In this document: positions 8,008 to 14,880 of the stretch, one piece after another
Position numbering within the stretch: position 1 is the stretch's first letter
Layout: every line of letters starts with the position of its first letter
DNA from: Acidianus hospitalis
Lineage (GTDB): Archaea > Thermoproteota > Thermoprotei_A > Sulfolobales > Sulfolobaceae
Direction of reading: 5' to 3'
NCBI GenBank assembly: GCA_003086435.1
Contig: QEFD01000050.1
Span: 1-16,408, forward strand
DNA length: 16,408 bases
Made by a program: the position numbers and the translations under genes
The notes under the pieces: model-generated
What the model was told of the DNA's origin: nothing
The model's database searches: none
The model's input: the letters and a program-made list of their open reading frames with translations, nothing else

Positions 8008-9078
8008 TTTCTTTTTACTTGTTAAAGGAGAGTATTCTATATTGTATCCAAATGCCTTAGGTCCTACATATTTTAATGCTTTTTCAGTCTTGAGTTTTTC
8101 GTGTGCTGGAATGCCAACTACAATAACTTTTTGTCCGTACTTTACTCTATCAGTAGTAATAGGTTTTAGACTAAACAAGTCAAGTAGGCTAATTATATCT
8201 GGAGCGGAAGCAGCAACGCTCTCATTAATAATCGTAACAATAAATTCATTCTGAAAATGTATACGTAAATTCATATTTTTATACTCGTCTAATCCCTCTA
8301 TTAATACATAACCTTTACTGAATCCTTTATCTAATCCCTTCCATACGTCAACTATCTTACCCTTGAACAATATTACTCCGTGAAGCTTATCTAGAACCTC
8401 ATCTAGTTTATGTTCATTAAGTAGCTCTCCTATTTCAATTGATAAACTAAGCGTATTGGGAATATATGAGGTTGCGTAGTCCCTTAAGCTCATACCGTAA
8501 GATATTACATATGAACTTCCACCATACCTTAATGTTACAGCTCTAGCTATTCTTTCTGACCAAAGCCCATCTATTCCATAAATTACGGACACATTATCTC
8601 GTTCGTCAACAAGCACTAGCGGTGAAGGACTTATACCATAAAAGTAAAACGTAGTCATTTGTAACTCTGGAAACGCCCTTCCCATTCCGTCTCCATCTAG
8701 TACTGGTATTCCCGTCTTTAGAGAGGAAATTAAAGGAGTAATGGAGTTCTCTCCTCCTACCTCTACTGGAGTTATGTAACTTATATTTTTACCCGCTATT
8801 CTAATATACGTTCTCATCGCCATTAAAACTTCGTTACCGTTTGGAGGTTTTTCTATTGATATTGTGGTTGCCCCCATCATTGCAGTAGATACTAGATACT
8901 CATTTTTATTCAACTCATTGATTCCAATTATTATTTCTACATCGGTCTTCCTTTTTTCAAGCTCGTTTTTTAGCATGGAAACTCCAATATAAGGATCTCC
9001 TCCGCCTCCAGATCCAAGTAAAGAAGATCCAATTGCTAAATTATTAATATCGCCTATCTTTAGCCTATAAGTCTCCAT
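7996..9078 (-). CDS. DUF917 / S-methyl-thiohydantoin desulfurase-family protein
   Basis: A 360-residue protein of the DUF917 family (now named for S-methyl-thiohydantoin desulfurase). Diagnostic motifs are LGSGGGGDPY (21-30), PVEVGGENS (104-112) and VLDGDGMGRAFPE (126-138). Members occur alone or near hydantoinase A/B genes, and characterised relatives act on thiohydantoins, replacing sulfur by oxygen to give a hydantoin. That would feed the HyuAB enzyme encoded nearby, but this substrate is inferred, not shown. The ATG gives the expected family N-terminus. A TATA-like TTTTTATAAA (plus 9096-9105) is 21-24 bases upstream, so the mRNA is probably leaderless. It converges on the ureohydrolase gene with a 12-base overlap of coding ends. 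No signal peptide or membrane helix is evident, so it should be cytosolic. Confidence 0.88.
   Translation of the reverse strand: METYRLKIGDINNLAIGSSLLGSGGGGDPYIGVSMLKNELEKRKTDVEIIIGINELNKNEYLVSTAMMGATTISIEKPPNGNEVLMAMRTYIRIAGKNISYITPVEVGGENSITPLISSLKTGIPVLDGDGMGRAFPELQMTTFYFYGISPSPLVLVDERDNVSVIYGIDGLWSERIARAVTLRYGGSSYVISYGMSLRDYATSYIPNTLSLSIEIGELLNEHKLDEVLDKLHGVILFKGKIVDVWKGLDKGFSKGYVLIEGLDEYKNMNLRIHFQNEFIVTIINESVAASAPDIISLLDLFSLKPITTDRVKYGQKVIVVGIPAHEKLKTEKALKYVGPKAFGYNIEYSPLTSKKKLFL
7998..8014. terminator. Palindromic bidirectional terminator-like repeat at converging gene ends
   Basis: AAAGAAA-TAA-TTTCTTT is a perfect inverted repeat with 7-base arms centred on the ureohydrolase stop codon. 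The top strand continues TTACTT, giving a U-rich 3' end in that direction; the bottom strand reads as another TTTCTTT run into the other gene. Archaeal termination relies on U-rich tracts, so this could end both transcripts. Terminator function is an inference. Confidence 0.4.
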
Positions 9079-9266
9079 ATGTAGTTCTTTGATGCTTTAT
9101 AAAAAATTTTATGCGTTTTTCTTTCCAAACGTTTATTAAAGAGTTTAATTTTACACGTAAACTTTTTTACACATGACATAAAAGTAATGATGGAATTTCG
9201 GTAAATATTAAATATATTTAAGTCGGCAAAATCCGTTATAAACATTTATCTAAAATCTAGCATACC
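9079..9266 (-). promoter_or_regulatory. Intergenic region upstream of the DUF917 gene
   Basis: A 188-base, very AT-rich spacer between two minus-strand genes. It holds the DUF917 promoter (TATA-like, plus 9096-9105). It also holds an inverted repeat TTTAC-AC-GTAAA (9150-9161) about 45 bases upstream of that TATA, and a direct repeat TTTTACAC (9149-9156 and 9165-9172). A 61-codon open frame here has no recognisable features and I do not call it. The separate promoter suggests DUF917 is not simply the second gene of an M20 operon. Confidence 0.4.
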
Positions 9267-10535
9267 TCAATTCAGCATTCCGTATTTCTTACCTAACAAA
9301 TATAACGTAAGTGATAGGACTTTAATTGAATTTAATAGGTCTGCGATATTAACATATTCATCTGTAGCGTGAGCAAGTTCTATTTTTCCAGGACCGTAAT
9401 TTACCGCAGGTATACCCTCATAATGAGTAAACCTCATATCAAAAGTCGCAGCAAGTAGTCCAATTTTAGGCTTAACGTTAAGAACTGAAGTTATAGCCTC
9501 GCTAAGACTTTCGTACAAGGGGTTTTTAGTGTCCTCAACTATTGTATCTACGGCATAATACTCCTCGTATTCGTATTTAAATTCGGGATCTCTTGTCTTC
9601 TTACTCTCTAGAATATTTATTATCTCCTTTCTTGCATTCTCCAATTTTTCCTCAGGGATTAGACGCCTCACGAAACCGAACGTGCATTCGTCTGCCACCA
9701 TGTTAACCCAGTCACCGCATTTAATTTGGCCTACTATTAAACTTGGACTCTTAACATCAGAAGGGATAATGTTATATTTTGTTCTCTTGCTAGATAATTT
9801 ATCTTGTAAGGAATAAAGCTGAGTAAGTATTTCTATGGATTTTCTAATCGCGTCTATACCTAATTGAGGAGATCCTCCGTGAGCCTTCTTTCCCAGGATT
9901 TTTATAAAGCCCCATAGAGATCCCCTATGTCCATTACATATGTTCTCTACGCCGCTGGGTTCAGTAAAAATTACATAATCTGTGTTAGATTTTGATAAAT
10001 ATCCCTCCCTTATAACAAAGTATGTTCCGGCGTTTTCATTGCCTACAGTTTCTTCATCAGGGACTAAAAAATGCCTTATTTTAAAAGCTTGATCCACGTT
10101 TATTATCTTCTTTAGGACTTCTACAGAATATATTTGTGCAACTATTCCAGATTTCATGTCTGAGGCTCCTCTCCCGTATATTCTGTCATTAATTACTACA
10201 GCATCATAAGGATTTACCGACCATCCTTTTCCTGCAGGCACTACATCATAATGCCCATTAAATGCAATGGACAATTTACCTTTACCTGTGGTCGCTATTA
10301 AATTAGGTCTATCACCATAGCCTAGTTTAGCTAACTTTGGAAGCTCAGAGTTTGGAACTTTTATAACCTCTGTTGAATAACCTAACGAACTTAACCATTT
10401 ACTTGCATATGTTACAAATTCATTATAGTTCAGACCTGGGGGGTTTTCTGTAGGAATTTTAATTAGCTGCCTAAGGTTTTCTATAATTTCTTCCTTATAT
10501 TCGTTTACAATTTTATCTATTTTATCCAATATCAT
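9267..10535 (-). CDS. M20-family metallohydrolase (ArgE/DapE/carboxypeptidase G2-like)
   Basis: A 422-residue zinc-dependent amidohydrolase/peptidase of the M20 family, cytosolic, cleaving an N-acyl, N-carbamoyl or peptide amide bond next to a free carboxylate. The dimetal site is complete: GHYDVVPAG (His95, with Asp97), GRGASDMKSG (bridging Asp126), PDEETVG (general base Glu161 and ligand Glu162), FTEPSG (Glu192) and ELAHATDEYV (His389). The lid/dimerisation domain is marked by KKAHGGSPQLGIDAI (216-230). Length and motif pattern fit the ArgE/DapE-type branch rather than the AllC/HyuC carbamoylase branch. In this neighbourhood it could cleave an N-carbamoyl or N-acyl amino acid from hydantoin opening; a dipeptidase or acetylornithine-type deacylase role is equally compatible. 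It is divergent from the MFS gene, and a TATA-like TTTAATATTC (plus 10564-10573) lies about 33 bases upstream. Confidence 0.9.
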   Translation of the reverse strand: MILDKIDKIVNEYKEEIIENLRQLIKIPTENPPGLNYNEFVTYASKWLSSLGYSTEVIKVPNSELPKLAKLGYGDRPNLIATTGKGKLSIAFNGHYDVVPAGKGWSVNPYDAVVINDRIYGRGASDMKSGIVAQIYSVEVLKKIINVDQAFKIRHFLVPDEETVGNENAGTYFVIREGYLSKSNTDYVIFTEPSGVENICNGHRGSLWGFIKILGKKAHGGSPQLGIDAIRKSIEILTQLYSLQDKLSSKRTKYNIIPSDVKSPSLIVGQIKCGDWVNMVADECTFGFVRRLIPEEKLENARKEIINILESKKTRDPEFKYEYEEYYAVDTIVEDTKNPLYESLSEAITSVLNVKPKIGLLAATFDMRFTHYEGIPAVNYGPGKIELAHATDEYVNIADLLNSIKVLSLTLYLLGKKYGMLN

Positions 10536-10693
10536 TATAAATCAAAGAAAGAAAGAGACTATTGAATATTAAAGTTAATGTTTTCATAGTTTTGTTAGTC
10601 TTAGAATGTGCTCTTATTCTGTTTAAATTTCTTGTATAATGTACAAGTCAATCGATCTCAATATTTAAATACCGTACAAAATGTCTAAACTAT
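10536..10693. promoter_or_regulatory. Divergent M20 / MFS promoter region
   Basis: A 158-base spacer with back-to-back promoters: TTTAATATTC (plus 10564-10573, minus strand) for the M20 gene and TATTTAAAT (10662-10670) for the MFS gene. The MFS TATA is centred 28 bases before ATG 10694, so that transcript should be nearly or fully leaderless. An Lrp-type palindrome lies just upstream of the MFS TATA and is listed separately. Confidence 0.55.
10631..10647. promoter_or_regulatory. Putative Lrp-type operator palindrome
   Basis: CTTGTA-TAATG-TACAAG is a perfect inverted repeat with 6-base arms. Its core TTGTATAATGTACAA fits 14 of 15 positions of the published Ss-LrpB binding consensus from Sulfolobus (TTGYAWWWWWTRCAA); only one spacer G deviates. 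It lies 14 bases upstream of the MFS TATA box, a position compatible with either activation or repression. Binding by the Lrp-family protein of this window is inferred. Confidence 0.5.
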
Positions 10694-12079
10694 ATGGCAT
10701 CAGTTAAAGGTAACCCTGAAATATATATAGCTAGATTAGATAGGTTACCAGGCTGGGGATTAAGTTACATAATATTTTGGGCTTTAGGATTTAGTTTCTT
10801 CATTACTTTATACGACGTAATAAATGTGGGATTTGCCTTACCTTATATACCATTTATAACTTCTAGCTCAGAAGCATCGTTAGTTGCATCTTTAGGACTT
10901 TTCGGATACGTTGTTGGAGCCCCAATATTTTCCTTTCTTTCGGATAGAATAGGAAGAAAACCAGCAATGATATTTACTTCTTTCCTTATAGCTATAGGAA
11001 GCTTTGGTGACGCTTTCTCTGTTAGTTTCCCTATGTTGTCATTATTTAGATTTATAACTGGAATGGCAATAGGCGCAGATCTAGTTCTGGTAATGACATA
11101 CATAGCAGAGATGTCGCCTGCAAAGAAGAGGGGGATATATTCCAATATTGCGTTTATAGCAGGTTATGCAGGGCTTGGTATAGGCCCATATATAGCAGCT
11201 GAAGTCGTAACTACTATACCTAACATAGGTTGGAGAATAGTTTTCATGATAGGCGGTATATTAGCGGTAGGAGCACTGCTAATAAGGGCATATGCACCAG
11301 AAAGTTTGAGATTTTTAGCATTTCACGGAAAACTTGAAGAAGCTGAAAAACTTATCTCTATTATGGAGGAAATTTCAATAAAAAGATATAAAATTGACAA
11401 ATTACCAGATCCAATTATAATGAATTATAAGCCACCAAAAGAAAACCCTTTAAAAATATTATTAAAGCCAATATATTTAAAAAGACTTATAGTGCTGTTT
11501 CTTCTATCCTTCTGGTTTTACTTTATAGATTATCCTTTCCTAGTATTAACTCCTACATGGTTGAAAGCAAATTTAGGCTATTCATCCTCTCAGCTAAGTT
11601 ATGCAATATTCTTATTTGGGTTATCTGGATTAGGAGTAATATTAGGTTCAATTATTCTGAGATTTTTTATAGACAGATACGATAGAAGGAAGCTCGCAAT
11701 AATAGATGCGTTATTTTATATGATAGGTGCAATAATAATGTCAATAGGTGCTGTAGGTCATAATTTCACTACCTTCTTTATAGGTTCATTTATTGCTGAA
11801 ACTATAGGAGTGGGCTGGTTTAACGTCTACTACCTCCTAGACGTTGATAACTTTCCAACTATTGCCAGGGCAACTGGATATTCTCTAACAGATGGAATAG
11901 GACATTTAGGAGGTGCTTTAGGCTTATTAGCGCTTTTACCCTTAGCCAACAGTTTAGGTAATATAAGCGTCTGGGGAATTTTATGGATTCCTGCACTCAT
12001 CATGGGTGGACTTACGTTAATTTTTACTCCTAAGACTACTGGATTCAGACTTGAAGAAGTTAATGAAAATAAAATATAA
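10694..12079 (+). CDS. MFS transporter, sugar/aromatic-acid/metabolite symporter type
   Basis: A 461-residue membrane protein with the 12-helix major facilitator layout. Motif A appears as GAPIFSFLSDRIGRKP (75-90). Residues 119-147 carry the family 'RxxxGxxxGAD...YxxExxPxxxRG' pattern typical of sugar porters, AAHS aromatic-acid and MHS metabolite-proton symporters. An acidic residue in the first helix (Asp41, in LYDVINVG) is also usual in AAHS/MHS proteins. The second half contains RFFIDRYDRRK, the repeat of motif A. It probably imports an organic acid or similar small molecule by proton symport. It is the first gene of a likely operon with the NCS1 permease 33 bases downstream. The TATA box 28 bases upstream indicates a leaderless start; a palindromic Lrp-type site precedes it. 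Confidence 0.87.
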   Translation: MASVKGNPEIYIARLDRLPGWGLSYIIFWALGFSFFITLYDVINVGFALPYIPFITSSSEASLVASLGLFGYVVGAPIFSFLSDRIGRKPAMIFTSFLIAIGSFGDAFSVSFPMLSLFRFITGMAIGADLVLVMTYIAEMSPAKKRGIYSNIAFIAGYAGLGIGPYIAAEVVTTIPNIGWRIVFMIGGILAVGALLIRAYAPESLRFLAFHGKLEEAEKLISIMEEISIKRYKIDKLPDPIIMNYKPPKENPLKILLKPIYLKRLIVLFLLSFWFYFIDYPFLVLTPTWLKANLGYSSSQLSYAIFLFGLSGLGVILGSIILRFFIDRYDRRKLAIIDALFYMIGAIIMSIGAVGHNFTTFFIGSFIAETIGVGWFNVYYLLDVDNFPTIARATGYSLTDGIGHLGGALGLLALLPLANSLGNISVWGILWIPALIMGGLTLIFTPKTTGFRLEEVNENKI

Positions 12080-12100
12080 AAACGAAAATTACTTTCTTAA

Positions 12101-12105
12101 GTGAG
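12101..12105 (+). promoter_or_regulatory. Shine-Dalgarno of the internal NCS1 gene
   Basis: GTGAG sits 7 bases before ATG 12113 in the short gap after the MFS stop. No good TATA box is seen at the leaderless spacing, so the NCS1 permease is probably translated from the MFS transcript. Confidence 0.55.
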
Positions 12106-12112
12106 ATGAAAT

Positions 12113-13579
12113 ATGGAGAAGAAAAACGAGTTCGATAGACTACTGTGGAATCCTGATATAGCTCCGGCTAAAGTTAAAAACTGGGGATATTTACCTTTAC
12201 TCGGAGTTTGGGCTAGTATAGCAGCACCTAATTCAATGCTGGTAGGAAGCGTAGGGATTCTTTTCGGATTTAATATAATCCAAGTGATACTAATTTCTCT
12301 TTTAGGTGATTTAATAACTCTCGTTCCATTAATTATACAAAGTCACGGTGCAGTAAAATACGGCTTAGCAGAGCCTCAGCTTGACAGAACAAGGTTTGGA
12401 ATATGGGGTACTTATATTCCTTCTTGGATTAGATTCTTTGTTGCAATGGGCTTCTTCGGGGTTCAAACTTTCCTAATTACTGAGGCAACTGTAGGAATAG
12501 CATTAGAGATTGAAGGCAAAGCTTATTTATTGTCTAAGTATTCAGCAGTTACTCCCGAAATTCTAGTCGCAAATTTTCCTTGCCTATTCTGGGGAACGTT
12601 TATTATTATCATCGTGGTGCAAACCATAATTCTATTATTAGCTAAACCAATTAAAGCTTCACCTTCATTAAAAGTGCTAGGTTATGTAATGCCTATAGTT
12701 TCGATAATATCCCTAACAGCAACCTTTTTGTATTTCGTTTCCCTTTATCCTAAGGCGTTAAGTATAGCTTTTAACCAACCTTTTAAACCCATAAACGTCT
12801 ATGATCTTTCAATACTTCTCATATTTCTTACTTCTAATATTCATGCTACACAAATTATTAGTTGGCCCGATATAATGAGGTTCGGAAAATCTTTCAAGCA
12901 TATGTTAGTAGGGCAAGTAGGTTTACCAATATTTTATACTCTCGTAGTAGCTTACGGTGCAATAATGTCTGCAATAACTAAGGTAGTAACAAATAGCGTG
13001 ACATATGACCCGAGCCTATTGGTGGTAAGATTCATTACTGAGCCATTAATAGCAATTTTAATACTCTTAGCTTATTCATTTACAATGCTTAATACTAATA
13101 TTTTCAGTAACGTGGTTCCACTAGTTTATGATTTGAACAATACATTCCCTTCAAAGCTTAGCTGGTATAAGGGAACTATAATAGTTACTTTACTTGGAAT
13201 AATGATAGGTGCTTGGTCCTTATATCTAAAGGGTGCATACGTTTATTTTAGCACGTGGATAGATGATATTTCAGGCTTATTAGGCCCAATAGCAGGAATA
13301 ATAGTAGCTGATTACGCTATATTGAAAAAATTTAACATAAAAGTAGAAGATGTATATAAAAGACTTGGAGACTACACTTACTACAAAGGTTTCAATATAA
13401 ACGCCATTATTACTCTGATTATCGCATTTTTAATAGTGTTCGAACCACTTTATGGACCTAAAATACTAATTCTTGAGTTGATGAAAGATGCCTCATGGAT
13501 TTCCGGGTTTTTAATATCATTGGGAACATACTTATTATTATGCAAGATAGTGAATAGAAAAATAATAAAAAGAAACTAA
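12113..13579 (+). CDS. NCS1-family permease, Mhp1/allantoin/hydantoin type
   Basis: A 488-residue membrane transporter with about 12 helices. NPDIAP (13-18) and the following tryptophan-containing segment are the NCS1 N-terminal signature. RTRFGIWGTYIPSWIRF (92-108) and FFGVQT (114-119) match TM3 of the benzyl-hydantoin transporter Mhp1. WPDIMRF (251-257), NTNIFSNVV (327-335) and LLGPIAGIIVADY (389-401) complete the family pattern. By position, Mhp1's substrate-binding Gln121 corresponds to Gln118 here, whereas Trp117 is replaced by Phe114. NCS1 proteins of this branch carry allantoin, hydantoins, uracil or nucleosides with sodium or protons. The family substrate range fits the hydantoinase and amidohydrolase genes nearby and supports import of a cyclic ureide. 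Its stop codon overlaps that of the converging MFS gene. Confidence 0.9.
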   Translation: MEKKNEFDRLLWNPDIAPAKVKNWGYLPLLGVWASIAAPNSMLVGSVGILFGFNIIQVILISLLGDLITLVPLIIQSHGAVKYGLAEPQLDRTRFGIWGTYIPSWIRFFVAMGFFGVQTFLITEATVGIALEIEGKAYLLSKYSAVTPEILVANFPCLFWGTFIIIIVVQTIILLLAKPIKASPSLKVLGYVMPIVSIISLTATFLYFVSLYPKALSIAFNQPFKPINVYDLSILLIFLTSNIHATQIISWPDIMRFGKSFKHMLVGQVGLPIFYTLVVAYGAIMSAITKVVTNSVTYDPSLLVVRFITEPLIAILILLAYSFTMLNTNIFSNVVPLVYDLNNTFPSKLSWYKGTIIVTLLGIMIGAWSLYLKGAYVYFSTWIDDISGLLGPIAGIIVADYAILKKFNIKVEDVYKRLGDYTYYKGFNINAIITLIIAFLIVFEPLYGPKILILELMKDASWISGFLISLGTYLLLCKIVNRKIIKRN

Positions 13580-13587
13580 TCTTTTTT
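13558..13587. terminator. Bidirectional T-rich end region between converging transporters
   Basis: Downstream of the NCS1 stop the top strand has CTTTTTT (13581-13587). In the other direction the bottom strand reads CTTTTTATTATTTTTC across 13558-13572. Both give U-rich 3' ends of the kind that terminate archaeal transcription. The coding ends overlap here by 4 bases. Confidence 0.4.
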
Positions 13588-14769
13588 ACCATTTTTATGT
13601 CTAATAATTACTGCTAATAAGAGAGCAATAGAACTAGGAAGAGCTATAGCTAATAGGCCTGCTTTTTCAAAACCATAGCTCTGTATAAGCAATCCCATTA
13701 AAGGTGCGCCAAATATAGCTCCAATATTAAAAGTGAGAAACATAAAGCCGGTAACGGAGCCTACTACCTCGTCTGGAACTATATCTTGTGAGAAGGATAT
13801 TACGCTGACTATTAAACCGCCATATCCTGCTCCCCAGGCGATAGTAAGTAAAACCATTTGTAAATATCCTGTATAACCTATAAATAATCCTATTGACGCT
13901 AAAGTTAATATTATACTACTCAAGATTAAACTTATTCTTCTACTTACCTTGTCACTTAGAAGAGCTATTGGAAGTAGAAAAGCTAATTCTCCCAATCCGT
14001 TCATTGAAGCTATTATTGTAGCTTCAGACTTGCTCAAATTTAAGCCGTATAATAAGTAGTCGGAATAATACCCTAGGAACGCAAATAAAGCTATACCAAA
14101 AGATAATATAATTATACTTAGAATTATTGTGTTTAAATTTATAATTTTCCTAAGATCTATCCTTTCTCTTACCTCCTCCCTATAGTTAACTGGAACAAAA
14201 TAAAAGAACAGTGCCAAGCTTATTATTGACATAATTCCAGAGATTAAAAATGGCAAACTAAAATTAGGTAAGAAAGGCGATATTACGTAAGGTGCTACAA
14301 ATAACCCTATTCCAAAGGCAACACTATTAGCTCCAATTCTTAAAGCTCTTGTAGTATTTAGCAAATCTCCTGCAAAAGCCGCAGTTGCTGGTTGAAAGAT
14401 TCCGACTCCTACGCCTACTAAAAACCTATAAATTACTAGCTCTATTCCATTTGATACATATCCAGTTAATATAGTAAATATTGTAAAAAGCCCTACTGCA
14501 GATACTATAACGTATTTGGGTGATATTTTATCGAACAAATATCCTCCTACCATGCTAAAAACTGCTATACCTATTGCAAAGACTGAGGCAGTTATGCCTA
14601 TATATGACTGGCTTATCTTAAGCGTATTTATTATGTACGGAGAAGCGAAAAAGTATAATTCTGAATCATAGGCTTCAAGAAACCAAGGTATTAATGCAAG
14701 AATTATCATTAATATATAAAATTTTCTATTTTTTCGAACTAAATTCTTAACCGATTCACCGTTCCTCAT
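13576..14769 (-). CDS. MFS transporter
   Basis: A 397-residue membrane protein with about 12 predicted helices. MFS motif A is seen in altered form as GGYLFDKISPKYV (75-87), where the usual 'DRxGRR/K' is DKISPK. YRFLVGVGVGIFQPATAAFAGD (114-135) is the TM4-TM5 region of the family. The first helix has LEAYDSELYFFASPYI, with acidic residues as in metabolite-proton symporters, and a motif A repeat LLSDKVSRR lies between TM8 and TM9. It is more distant from sugar porters than the MFS gene at 10694. It is divergent from the amidohydrolase at 14881, sharing an 111-base promoter region, so the two may be regulated together and the transporter could serve that enzyme. The substrate cannot be inferred. 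Confidence 0.85.
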   Translation of the reverse strand: MRNGESVKNLVRKNRKFYILMIILALIPWFLEAYDSELYFFASPYIINTLKISQSYIGITASVFAIGIAVFSMVGGYLFDKISPKYVIVSAVGLFTIFTILTGYVSNGIELVIYRFLVGVGVGIFQPATAAFAGDLLNTTRALRIGANSVAFGIGLFVAPYVISPFLPNFSLPFLISGIMSIISLALFFYFVPVNYREEVRERIDLRKIINLNTIILSIIILSFGIALFAFLGYYSDYLLYGLNLSKSEATIIASMNGLGELAFLLPIALLSDKVSRRISLILSSIILTLASIGLFIGYTGYLQMVLLTIAWGAGYGGLIVSVISFSQDIVPDEVVGSVTGFMFLTFNIGAIFGAPLMGLLIQSYGFEKAGLLAIALPSSIALLLAVIIRHKNGKKD

Positions 14770-14880
14770 AACAGATCGTATAATATAAAATTAACCTAAA
14801 TTTAAATATTTATCATCAACTCTCTGCCAATTACTTAAAATATAAAAAATATATATAAGCATGTAAAAGTGGTTATAATT
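14770..14880. promoter_or_regulatory. Divergent MFS / amidohydrolase promoter region
   Basis: TATATATAA (14850-14858) is centred 27 bases before ATG 14881, a textbook leaderless spacing that fixes the amidohydrolase start at this ATG and not at the in-frame GTG 14869. On the minus strand, AT-rich boxes at about 14785-14794 (AATTTTATAT) or 14800-14808 could serve the MFS gene; the spacing is not ideal for either. Confidence 0.55.

Noticed and set aside
9060..9245. 61-codon minus-strand open frame in the DUF917 upstream spacer
   Set aside because: It overlaps the DUF917 start and its TATA box, shows no family features or Shine-Dalgarno, and has the composition of AT-rich noncoding DNA.
10843..11145. 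100-codon minus-strand open frame within the MFS gene
   Set aside because: It is an antisense shadow of conserved MFS motifs and has no independent support.
14869..14880. Upstream GTG start for the amidohydrolase
   Set aside because: The TATA box predicts transcription starting at about 14881, so the GTG would not be in the mRNA; the family N-terminus begins at the ATG.
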